Source: Albifimbria verrucaria (lineage: Eukaryota > Ascomycota > Sordariomycetes > Hypocreales > Stachybotryaceae). From it: a stretch of 64,000 nt of DNA. The notes beneath the pieces were generated by a model. It had not been told where the DNA came from and did no database searches. It saw only the letters and a list, made by a program, of their open reading frames with translations. The stretch is from the NCBI GenBank assembly GCA_020081605.1, contig JAHREC010000013.1, forward strand, positions 2,852,001-2,916,000, in the 5' to 3' direction. The position numbers and the translations under genes are program-made. Below, piece after piece: positions 36,483 to 46,426 of this stretch (positions are counted from its first letter, which is position 1; every line of letters starts with the position of its first letter).

Positions 36483-38325
36483 TTAAGTGCCCTTTCGATT
36501 CATCAGGCCCGAGAAGAAGTCTTGCAGCTGGTCATTGTCAAAGTTCTTGGCCATGTTATCCGCAGCCGTCTCCACTTCGGCGGCAGCCGAGCTTTGACTG
36601 GCAAGGGTGCGTTTCGATCCTGATTCAATGTTAGCGTACAATTCCGCTGAACAAACACTTCATCTGGCGCTGGCTCACCTTGATTCGCTGCAGCATGTCA
36701 TCAGCATCGACCTGGATTCCGCCCATGTTAAACTGGACTGGGCCAATGTGTTCGCTCAGGCCATCCTTCCTGTCTGGACGCCTTGTGGGCACAGCTCCAG
36801 GGTCGTCATGGCCTTGTTCGTGAATCTTGGATTTGAAAGCCTCAAGGATCTTCAGCTGACGTTCCAAGAATTCCTGGGTATCGTCGCTATCCACTGCAAC
36901 GGAAGCGCCGTTGTTCATTGCGCTCTCTACAACTGCCAACCCGCCGCTGTTGGGCACTGGGCACCAGCTTTCGTACCGCACAATGGCACTTGTGTCCTGG
37001 CTCGGCAGGCCTTCTCTGTCGACATCCTCTTCTTGGTTGGCTTGATCGTCTTGACCATCCTGATTGGGGATAGTGAAGTCCGTATCCAGGGAAACTTGAG
37101 GTCCTCAGCCCATCCCTGAGATGTGACTTCGGTGTCGAAGTTGCCACCTAGGACACGAATCTTGCCCCACGAGTCCCAGTTTGGAGGTACAACGATCTTA
37201 TCGCGGTCAATGACGTTGTGTTTGAGAGGTTGGCGCTTAAGAAGGAAGTAATGCCGAGAGTAGAATGAATGAGTGAAGGTAATTGTGAAGGGGCGCTTTG
37301 TGAGGTATATACAAGGGAAGCGCCATCTATATCCAAGTCAGTATGCCACACTACCAAACGCGTGGGTTACTTACGTCTAAGGAGAACAGTTCGTAAATAT
37401 TGTAGGACAGTGTCGAAATCGGGTTCTTTCCAATGATTATTCTTTTCCAGATACTCCATCCGTTGGGCCTACCCTTTGTTTAGTACAGCATTTGAATCAA
37501 CGTCCTTGGTGATACTCACATTCTGGCACACAACGCAGAGCGGTAGACCGAGTGGTTCAGTCCATTCACCGGGGCCTAACGGTAAAAGGCCATCACCATC
37601 GCCTCCGGCCCCCACCGCCGAGGTGGTTCCGTCAAGGTTTGTAGATGCACCTCCTCGACCCCTTTCCTTCCAGGAGGCAATTACTTCTTCGAACTCCTCC
37701 CGCTCATCTGTCCCAACCTGGTCCATGACCTCTTCCATCACCCTGATCCAGCTCCATAGTTGCCGGAGCCATAGATGCGGTTGGAACCAATCGAGGAGAA
37801 TGACAATAGCGGTGTGTTGTATCGTCTCCGGTGTGAGGAGGGAGCGATTAAGGAGGCGAACTCGGCGGAGGGTTGTGAAAGGAGGTAGAGAGACACTCTG
37901 GCCAGGGTATCTACGCTATGTCAACACGATGCGGCCAACATTTTTGGATCACCGGCGACAAACCATCCTGATCAGCGTCTAGGACGTCGTAGTAAGCATA
38001 GCCCAACGCAAAGTTGTTGGCAATCGGCGGCGTCTTTTGCCGGTCGAGGTTGCGCCTTAACTCTGGGGTGGAGAGCGATTCGAGGAAGTCTCGTTGCGAA
38101 TCCGGAGTGCCACCTAACATGTGTCAGTGTATGGTGACCCGACGAGGCATGCCGTGCGATTGGAAGTCTTACCCAAGACAAGCAAGTTCTTCTCTGGTAG
38201 GCGTTTGCCGCTGGCGACAGACTCCAGCATAGACTGCCACAGGTTCTTCTTCTGTTCCCCATTGCGACCATCGGCTTCCCTGAGCCGGTGGTGTAGGTCG
38301 ATATTCTATTTGCGCTGGCCGTCAT
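36483..38325 (-). CDS. Cytoplasmic dynein light intermediate chain
   Basis: Six exons: 38325-38173, 38113-37964, 37910-37520, 37468-37375, 37326-36679 and 36619-36483, giving about 525 residues. Diagnostic stretches are MTASANRISTYTTGSGK at the start, WQSMLESVASGKRLPEKN, LDADQD, WLRQLWSWIRVMEEV, KRQPLKHNVIDRDKI, VPPNWDSWGKIRVL and the C-terminal DNDQLQDFFSGLMNRK. The chain binds dynein heavy chain and, through its C-terminal half, cargo adaptors. The usual P-loop position reads VLGGTPDSQRDF, without GK[ST], as is common in fungal forms. Five single-base losses are needed (near 38273, 37840-37842, 37244-37245, 37095 and at the exon-5 donor 36679), each in a short run of G or C. With them all phases and the total length agree. 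The fifth is the least certain. Confidence 0.92.
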
Positions 38326-38949
38326 GATGGCCAGATTCGTCCGCTCGTGCAGGATTTCTCCAGACAAAAGGTTCAACGGAGGGAGTTTAGAGCATAGACG
38401 GCGGCGGCGCTCTCTTATGGGACTCTTCGTCGAGCCCAGGCCTTCGTTAACGCGTTCGGTTGGGAGCGGGTCGGTCAAAGATGCTAAGGTCGTCGCAGGA
38501 ACATGGTGACCGGAGGCACGGTCTGAGGGAGGAGCAGTATTCCTTGTGCCGCGGGGATTCACAAATGGGCAGCAAAGGAGAGGTGGGAATGGCAGCTGAG
38601 CAGGTAAGTTAGGTTGCTGCACCAAGCTTCCCGTGTAGAGGCAGAGGTAACGGTAGGTAGATGTTGTATGCTGCTGTAGGTCTGGTTCGGAATTTGATAG
38701 GGTCGGTCTGGAAATTGGCCCGCTACAGAACAGAGCCGGGTGCACGGACGCCTAGAACAGCCGGCGCAGACGCAGCTGTATGGGGAAATTTAGTGCCATG
38801 ACCTCAGCCTTGCAGAAGCCTTGCACTATCTAAAGGTACTGTGCCTACCTACCTACCTACCTATCTATCGTCACGAGGCTCAGCAAATTCGCCCAAGTCA
38901 ATCTTTGCTGTCCACATACACGCACGCCTTTGCGCCTGCAAGTTTCAGC
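38326..38949. promoter_or_regulatory. Divergent promoter region, dynein chain and IST3 genes
   Basis: 624 bp between divergent starts. It contains a TACC tetranucleotide repeat at about 38844-38869, 80-100 bp upstream of the IST3 start codon. Confidence 0.6.
38844..38869. repeat. TACC tetranucleotide repeat
   Basis: About five tandem CTAC units running into CTAT units, just upstream of the IST3 homologue. Confidence 0.9.
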
Positions 38950-39973
38950 ATGAACAAGATCCGCGCGATTCAAGCGCTGAACCAGAAGGAAATTGAACAT
39001 GGAATGTAAGTCTGACCCATGGGCCGATCGTGTCCGTTTCGCACAAGCTAATCCAAGGCTCCCCAGTTCACCAAATGCTTCATGGCATGTAGACTACCGC
39101 GACACAGCCTATATCTACTTTGGCGGCCTACCGTACGAGCTGTCCGAAGGCGACGTCATCACAATCTTCTCCCAGTTCGGCGAACCCGTATTTCTCAAGC
39201 TTGCACGCGACAAGGAGACTGGAAAGTCCAAGGGCTTCGGCTGGCTCAAGTATGAAGACCAACGGAGTACTGATCTGGCCGTGGATAACCTTGGCGGTGC
39301 GCAAATCGGAGGGCGACTGATATCGGTAGATCACGCTCGGTACAAAGCCCGGGATGACGAAGACTTGGAGGAGTACAAGGTTGGCTGGGAGGACATCATG
39401 CGCAAGGAAGGCCAGAAGATTTCCGACGACGAAAATAGCGAGGAAGAAGAGGACCAAAGGCGGCCGATGCTCCCGGAAGAAATCGAGCTTGCTAAACTTA
39501 TGCGCGACCATGACGACGACGACCCTATGAAGGGCTTTCTCATCGAAGAGAAGAAGAAGGAAGTCGAGGATGCCCGACGAGAGGCCGAGAGGCGCGAAAA
39601 GAAGAAGCACAGAAGCAGTCACCACCGTTCACATAGATCAAAACGAGACGACAGAGAGGAAGACCGGCCACGGAGATCACATCGAGACCGATCAGCAGAA
39701 GGAGAGCATCGCCGGCGGCGTGACGACGACGAGGAACGGGAGTCACGAAGACACAGAGAGCGCGATAGCTCGCGGGACCGGAGGAGAGAAAGGGATACGC
39801 GTGATCGTGGTGAAGACGAAGATGCCGATCGCCACAGACGCCGGAGGGATGCCCGTCGACACGATGAAGACGAAGATCGAGAGGAGCGTCGGCGTCGGAG
39901 ACACAAAGATGATGACGATGATAAGCGAACGCGACGGCGGAGTCGAAGCCGTTCACCAAGGCGCCCTGAATAG
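38950..39973 (+). CDS. IST3: U2 snRNP/RES-complex RNA-binding protein (IST3/Snu17, RBMX2 type)
   Basis: Exons 38950-39005 and 39067-39973 with a 61-bp intron give 320 residues and no frame break. The start MNKIRAIQALNQKEIEHG and SPNASWHVDYRDTAYIYFGG are hallmarks of the family. A single RRM spans about residues 33-110, with RNP2 (AYIYFGGLPY) and RNP1 (KGFGWLKY). After SVDHARYK the C-terminal half is an Arg/Asp/Glu/Ser-rich low-complexity tail, longer than in yeast Ist3, ending in RSRSRSPRR. The protein should act in the RES complex (with Bud13 and Pml1) in pre-mRNA splicing and retention. Long open frames antisense to the tail are composition artefacts. Confidence 0.94.
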
Positions 39974-40115
39974 TAATGTAGAGTTATACCTCACAAAAAA
40001 TCATATCCCAAGATGTATCGCCTGCCTGTACTAAGACTTACACCACCAACGCCGCCGGAATATCCCCATCCCGTGTATAGCATATAGCTGTTTCATTCCG
40101 TCCATCCATCATGCA

Positions 40116-41409
40116 TCATGTATTCCCCAAGTACCGTTTCCAGCCCTCCCTAACGCAATGTCGCTTCCCATCGTCTCCATCTACTATTACAAACTTCTCC
40201 CATCTCGCATCCTGACCGGCACCGATGACAGCGAGACTGTCTTCCGAGATCCAACCGATAACGCCTTTCGGAGGGTTGGTGGTGCCGAGAACGGTGCCAT
40301 CTGAGAAGGGATTCCCCAATCATTCGATCGTCGCCGGCTTCAAAAGGACATGACGCGAAGGAGTAGACGTCTGAGAAGACACGAGGCATGAGTGGAATGC
40401 TGCTGAGGATACCCCATTTTCCCGTGTTATTATCTGCAGTCCCACTGAGTCGCTGGCTTCGCTGCACCGACGACTTCCCGGGATGGGGCACGTCGAATAT
40501 GTGTAGCGTAGACTTGTCTGACGTGCAGGCCAGCATAGTGCCGCCGGGTGAAAAGGCCAACGAAAATATACTGGCCGGGTCTATGCCACGACGAAGTTCT
40601 GCAAGCCGAGCACAGCTTCCCGTAGAATAAACCCGGATAAGGGTACCTGTTTCACTCGCCGTGGCAAGAAGTTCACCATCTGGGCTCAACTGAATGGCCT
40701 TGAGCGCGGACGAGTGAGCCGGGATGATGCTCACGTTACCAGTGGCAACCTCGACCAACTGTACTTGACCAACAGTGCGGCCTGGAAAGGCAAGCTTTTT
40801 GTCGGACAGACAGCACAGGCCTGGGAGGTTATCTGCAGTTTCGTAGACATGCAACAAGTTCGGGGGCTTGGCGAAGGAGTAGACCCGCACGCTGTTCTGG
40901 AGCACTACGGCGATGCGTTCGCGACCGAGCTGAACACCACGCACGGCAGTGAGGGTGGTGATTTCCAAAGCGACCTTGCCTTTCATGTCATCCCATATAA
41001 TGGCCTGATTGCAATGAGTTGCTGTACCTGTAGGTGGGTTGGAGAGACGAACCTTGTTCATGGCGAACTTGGGTGACTTGCCGCCGCCAACGAGGGCGAG
41101 GTAATTGGTCATGCCCATCATCTGAACGAGGCCGATGCCAGCGTTGAAATCTAAAAGCCATGAGTACAACGAGGCAGACGGGGACAGGACGTGGCATTAC
41201 CTCTGGAAGCTTTCAGCAGACATGACTTGGTATGGTAGACTAGATGTAGATGTTTAGTAAGTGGATGATGCTGAAGCGGAGGCCAAGAACGCTGACGTAC
41301 TGCAGATGCCCGACTCCAGGCCGACCGCGAAGCAACTAGCATCGTTGTTGAACGAAACGGACAGGACCGCGGCAGGGTTGGACAGCTCTATGGGAGGTCG
41401 CACATTCAT
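40116..41409 (-). CDS. HSV2: PROPPIN (HSV2/Atg18-like, WIPI3/4 type) beta-propeller
   Basis: Exons 41409-41301, 41239-41201 and 41150-40116 give about 393 residues. The start MNVRPPIELSNPAAVLSVSF and GLESGICIYHT are typical of this PROPPIN branch. Blade motifs include LALVGGGKSPKFAMNKV, IIWDDMKGKVALEI and HSSALKAIQLSPDG. The phosphoinositide-binding motif reads LRRGID, within the accepted L/FRRG pattern. The C-terminus contains GVIGWISEDSLAVIGAGQDARWEKF. These proteins bind PtdIns3P or PtdIns(3,5)P2 and act in micronucleophagy or autophagy. One frame break lies at the C4 run 40314-40317; here the simplest reading is one extra base, opposite to the usual loss in this window. HSV2 rather than ATG18 is inferred from the start and short length. 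Confidence 0.9.
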
Positions 41410-42840
41410 CTTGAGCTGCAGCGAGATTGAGGAGCAAGCTACAAGCAGGACAAGCGAGGGGTTCCTGGCAGATGGGACCGCGTGGACGGATAAGGCAATG
41501 GACCGAGCGAGGGCGGATGGGTCCCGACACGATGCAGAAGGACAGCGGAAGCTCTGGGTTGGTCTTGATCAGTGCATCGCGGTTGAAGGTGCCGTGCTTC
41601 GTTGAACAACAATTGGTAAGGGCCCTGCGAGCTGATGGTGTGCTGGTCAGGTGCTGTTGGAGGTACCGTAATGGCGAGGTGGTGTCTACGAGGGTACACG
41701 AAGCGGTTTGAAGCAGCCGAGACAAACCAGCTCGTAAATTGATGGGCTTGCGACAGCAATCAGGGAGCCTGGTGGTGGGGTTTGAGTGAGATGTTGGGGA
41801 ACGCTCTCGATGATATCAAGTCGAGAGATTATAAGGCCCAGGCTGTGTCTGTTGGAGCTGCACCATGTGACGAATGGACGTGTTTGAAGTGAAGTCCAAC
41901 AGGTACCTTGGCCCAGTGCCGCATTGCAGTGGCTCGTATTGAGCTTAGCAGCTGCTGCTCCAAGAAAGGCAAAGTACGTGAGGTACCTCGTAGTTCGATG
42001 AGGGAGATGACCAGCACCCAAAGTTTCCGGAGGTACTTGCTGGTGGTACATTTAGGCACGCTGCCTGCTTCTATGTAGACGAGGTACCCGAAATGTTTCA
42101 CCTGGGGTCTCCAGTGCCGAGCACTCGTAAAATAAAGTAAGATATGTACCTTGGGTACCTAAGTACCTTTAGTCGTAGCTACGATAAGACACCTTGGAAG
42201 ATCCCCATATGGCATACCAAGACAGCTCGCCGCAGACCACCTATAGAACGAACACCTGGCGGTGGATTGAGTCTCGTCTGATGCGGTGGCGCAGGCGTCA
42301 GTCTTCTCCCGAGGAACTACCCCGATAGACCAATCCCCTGGACTAGGACAAACTCAAGCAGCATCCAGTGTCCCAGAGATCAACGTGTTGTTAGTGTTAG
42401 TGGCTCACAGACGTTTTTCCAGCCACGGTACTTGGCCCATGTACTCTACCAGGTACCCAACCTGCCTTGCGTTGCGTGCGAGTACGGGACCAGCTGGTCC
42501 CACTAGGCAAGAGGGGCGGTCTGGTCTCGCTGGTCTGGCTGGTCGCTCAGGCTCAGGCTCTGGCGCTGGCGCTGTTCAGGGTCACGGTCACTGCTTCTTT
42601 GCTTGCCGGCTCTGGCTCTCCACAAACCCCTGATTGGCGATGCAGGTGCCATTGGCTTAGGCCCGAAATTGCACCCTTCGTCAACAACGCACCTCTCCTT
42701 TAGCATTTTCTCCTTGCTCCCAACACTCGTATCTTCCTTCACCACCGCCACAGCTGCACGCCTCTCTCTCCGCCCTGCGAACCTTGCCGGCTGCCAACAA
42801 TCGACACGTAGCTTTCGTTTCCTTCCATCCAACCGCCAAG
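41410..42840. promoter_or_regulatory. Divergent intergenic region rich in AGGTACCT-type motifs
   Basis: 1.43 kb between the PROPPIN and septin starts. Exact AGGTACCT copies lie at 41901 and 41981, with near copies at 42031, 42082, 42154 and 42451. The part next to the septin start is pyrimidine-rich, as is usual for a fungal 5' leader. No coding feature is supported. Confidence 0.6.
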
Positions 42841-44463
42841 ATGATGTCGTCTGCGACCGTACGTCCTCCCTCCCGCCCTTGATTCGCCCGCGCGCTGCAC
42901 CCGGCATTCGAGCCTTGTCCAAGCTTGGGCCTGCGTGCTTGTCGCCTCTCAATTACACCCGGTGCTTGCTCTGCTTTCACTTGCTAACGTCTTGCCGCCT
43001 TTGCAGAAGATGATGCGGAAGAAGAAGAACGTCAAGAAGGGAATCCAGTTCTGCCTTATGGTCTGTGGTGCTTCGGGAACTGGTACGACACGACACCCTA
43101 ACTCGCACCGCCGTCATGGTCTGCGTTGCTACGTTAGCATTTGAAACTCACGCATCTTGTTCTAGGCCGCACAACCTTCGTCAACACCCTCTGCAGCAAG
43201 GATGTTCTGCAGCACAAGGACGCCGACGACATCTCGGACCCTACCGCCGAGGAGGGTGTCAAGATCAAGCCCGTCACTGTCGGTGAGTGGTGCCCACGTC
43301 TTCGCGTTCGATTCCATCCAGTCGATGCTAATATTTTACGCAGAGTTGGAGCTTGATGAGGAGGGTACTCGTATCTCACTGACCATTGTTGATACCCCTG
43401 GGTTCGGTGACCAGATCGACAACGAAGCCAGGTTCGACCAGCCGTTCCCCTATACTGTCACGCATATAAACTGACATCCACGGATCAGCTTCGCAGAGAT
43501 TGTCGGCTACCTCGAGAGACAATACGATGACATTCTGGCCGAGGAGTCGCGTATTAAGCGTAACCCTCGCTTCAGGGACAACCGTGTCCACGCCATGCTT
43601 TACTTCATTGCCCCTACTGGCCATGGGTATGTGAACAAGTCATGTTTTATGATCATTTCTAACAACTCAACAACAGCCTCCGTGAGCTCGACATCGAGCT
43701 CATGAAGCGTCTTGCGCCCCGTGTCAACGTCATTCCCGTCATCGGCCGCGCCGACTCCTGACTCCCTCTGAGCTTGCTGAGTCCAAGAAGCTTGTCATGG
43801 AGGACATTGAGCACTACCGCATCCCTGTCTACAACTTCCCTACGACATTGAGGAGGATGACGAAGACACCGTCGAGGAGAACGCCGAGCTCCGTGGACTT
43901 ATGCCCTTCGCGATTGTCGGTTCAGAAGATGTTGTCGAGATCGGCGGCCGTACCGTCCGCGCCCGCCAGTACCCCTGGGGTGTGGTTGAGGTTGACAACC
44001 CTCGTCACTCCGATTTCCTCGCCATCCGATCTGCCCTCCTTCACAGCCACTTGGCTGACCTCAAGGAGATTACCCACGACTTCTTGTACGAGAACTACCG
44101 TACCGAGAAGCTTTCTAAGAGTGTCGACGGTGCTACCGCGGGGTATGTTCTTACCATGTTTACCGACAGAAGCTTCTTGAAACTAACATCTCTCCCAGTA
44201 TTGACAGCTCGATGAACCCCGAGGATCTCGCGTCCCAGTCTGTTCGTCTCAAGGAGGAGCAGCTCCGTCGCGAGGAGGAGAAGCTCCGTGAGATTGAACT
44301 CAAGGTCCAGCGCGAAATCAACGAGAAGCGACAGGAGCTGTTGGCACGTGAGTCCCAGCTCCGTGAGATTGAGGCCCGTATGCAGCGCGAGGCTGCCGCT
44401 GCCCAAGCCACCCCTACCACTGTCGACGCCAACGGCGACCTCAACGAAAAGACTTCTATCTGA
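42841..44463 (+). CDS. CDC11: Septin, CDC11/AspA-like
   Basis: Seven exons: 42841-42858, 43007-43082, 43166-43282, 43344-43431, 43489-43626, 43677-44142 and 44199-44463, with all phases consistent, give 389 residues. The G1 motif spans an intron (GASGTG|RTTFVN), G3 is DTPGFGD, and the G4 region is GRADS; the septin-unique element follows (RQYPWGVVEVDNPRHSDF, HDFLYENYRTEKL). A C-terminal coiled coil (about residues 310-365) is rich in Glu/Lys/Arg. Septins polymerise into GTP-binding filaments at the cortex and septum. The MEDIEHYRIPVYNFP and EESRIKRNPRF blocks favour the Cdc11 group, but the subgroup is from memory of the families. One C seems missing at 43757-43758 and one at 43838-43840. The fourth donor (GTTCGA) is unusual. 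Confidence 0.95.
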
Positions 44464-45400
44464 TCATCCTACGGGTGCGTTGCGATGTTCTCAGAGAGAA
44501 TTAAAAAGATGTGCGCGTCGTTGGTTTATTTTTTGCTGGCGTTGGTTCGCTTTCTCCCACGGCTAAAGAGAAGATCAGAATATTCCCTACTTATTGCAGT
44601 CGAATTGAAATGCCTTTCTGTCACAATGACATCTCAAGTACGGGGCCATGCATGGTGAGGTCATGGTAGAGGCCACAGCAGCTCCCCTTCTGGAAGTGGA
44701 GGCAAGTCTAGAGGTCTGTGATACGCTCATGTCTGCTCTGTTGGCCATTGTGAGCTCTGTAGCCGCTTGTTTTTGCCATAGAGGAAATGGGAAGGGGCTG
44801 AGCACGATATCAGTTAGGTGGATAAAGAAGTTACGGTTCACCGAGGATTAAAGGGCGCAGAGACGAACTCAATCCATTCTTCAATGTTCACGAAACTTAG
44901 GCTGCTGGGCATTGTTAGGCTTCTCTTCGCTCAGTCTCATAGACTGGTTTCTTAATCTCTAGTGAACTTATAATGCAGGTAGCACGATACACCCATGAAC
45001 CTTTTCACCTTTGTCTTGAAAAATGTAGAGCATCTACTATTGTGCATGAGAAACCCCAAGCCTTTTATTCGCACCATTTTAGCCAAACCACATTGTCGTT
45101 TTACATCTGCTGAAGGTATCAATATGCCACGACACATCTGTTAACCGATTCTGATTTTATTCTTTCGTGCTACTTCTGGTGTGTTGTGGCTATTGCATAA
45201 GAAGTCAAGATGTAATCGCTAACCCCGTCCACGTTCATCCTCCACGATTAAAGAGGCCGTTCCAGTGCCTCTGTTAAAGTCAACATGAACCATTGGTCTT
45301 TGCGCGAATACCCATACATTCGCAAATCAAACACAAGGAAATCAAAACCGAACTGCAAAACCAATCCTTCCGCACCTTCTCCACCTATAATGACAGGAGC
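44464..45400. other. Convergent intergenic region
   Basis: Lies between the 3' ends of the septin and the Bax-inhibitor gene, 937 bp. Short open frames have no resemblance to known families. It likely contains both 3' untranslated regions. Confidence 0.55.
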
Positions 45401-46426
45401 TTAGTTGTTGGACTGGCTGTTGAGGATCCTCAAGATGGCCAGGAACAAGTTGATAATGTCGAGGTACAGGCTGATAGCAGCGGCGATCTCCTCCTCGACG
45501 TGGTGCTTGCGGATGACCATCTGGGTGTCGACAAGAATGTAACCGCTGAAAATGAGCGCAGCAGCACCACCATAGACGAGCTCCCAGGTTGAGCTGTAGG
45601 AGAAGAACATGGCCATGAAACCAAAGAGGATGAGGCCCCAAAGAGCACCGAAGAGGTAAGGCATCCAGGAAGTGAAGTCATACTTGGTCTGGCAGGCGAA
45701 AAGAGTGAGGAAGACGAAGATGCCAGCAGTAAGGATGACCGCGTTCAAAACGATAGATGTCTTGTAGAATGAAACGACAACCGAGATGGAGTATGCCTCA
45801 GTAAGAGTGAACAGCGAGAGGAAGAGCAGGTTTGTCGGATAAGACTTGCGCTTCCAGTAGGTAAGACCCATAAAGACGAGAGCGCTGATGAGCTAATACG
45901 CATGTGTCAGTACATGAAGCATAGAGGTGGATAGCAGTGGATTTCGACTTACAGAAACAAGAACAACTCCGGGGTGGCTCTGGATCCATGCCTTGTAGCC
46001 GGCGCTGAAAAAGCTGAGAGAGGACACGGCTGCAGTGGCGATGAGCTGGACAGTGAGAATGGTGTAGACCTTGCGGATGAACTGGTTGCGGATATCGACG
46101 GTCGCTTCGGCTACAGAGCCACCAAACTATAGAGGAGACAAATGTTAGCAAGAGGCCGGGCGTTGCGACAGTGATCAGAGCCTGGGCATGATCGTGCAGC
46201 TGGTTGCATGGAATGCTGGCACGAAACGCGACCCGAGTCTGATTATTGCTGACAAGCGTACCTTGAAGTCGTCGGGCAGGTTATCCTCACTGCTGCGAGG
46301 GGCGCCAAACAGCCCAGTCTGCTCGTCGGTGCGGGAGGACGAGCCCTCGGCGTAGGCGGGTGGTGCCTGGGTGTAGTCCTCAGGATCCTCCTGAGGAGCG
46401 CGCTGGTACTTGGTGGTGGGAGCCAT
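45401..46426 (-). CDS. BXI1: Bax inhibitor-1 / lifeguard family membrane protein
   Basis: Exons 46426-46262, 46126-45953 and 45892-45401 with introns of 135 and 60 bp give 276 residues and no frame break. The N-terminal about 55 residues are Pro/Ser/Asp-rich and cytosolic. Then VDIRNQFIRKVYTILTVQL opens a bundle of about seven membrane helices, including YSISVVVSFYKTSIVLNAV and FGALWGLILFGFMAMFF. The closing YILVDTQMVIRKHHVEEEI and LYLDIINLFLAILRIL contain the conserved Asp pair linked to pH-dependent calcium leak in the family. Yeast Bxi1 (YNL305C) resides in ER and vacuole and affects the unfolded protein response and cell death. The start is the ATG of MAPTTKYQ. Confidence 0.94.

Noticed and set aside
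39540..39959. Long open frames antisense to the IST3 tail
   Set aside because: They mirror the Arg/Asp-rich low-complexity codons of the real gene.
43741..43860. Septin as a pseudogene
   Set aside because: Every exon, splice site and motif is intact apart from two single-base losses in C runs, the same error type as elsewhere.
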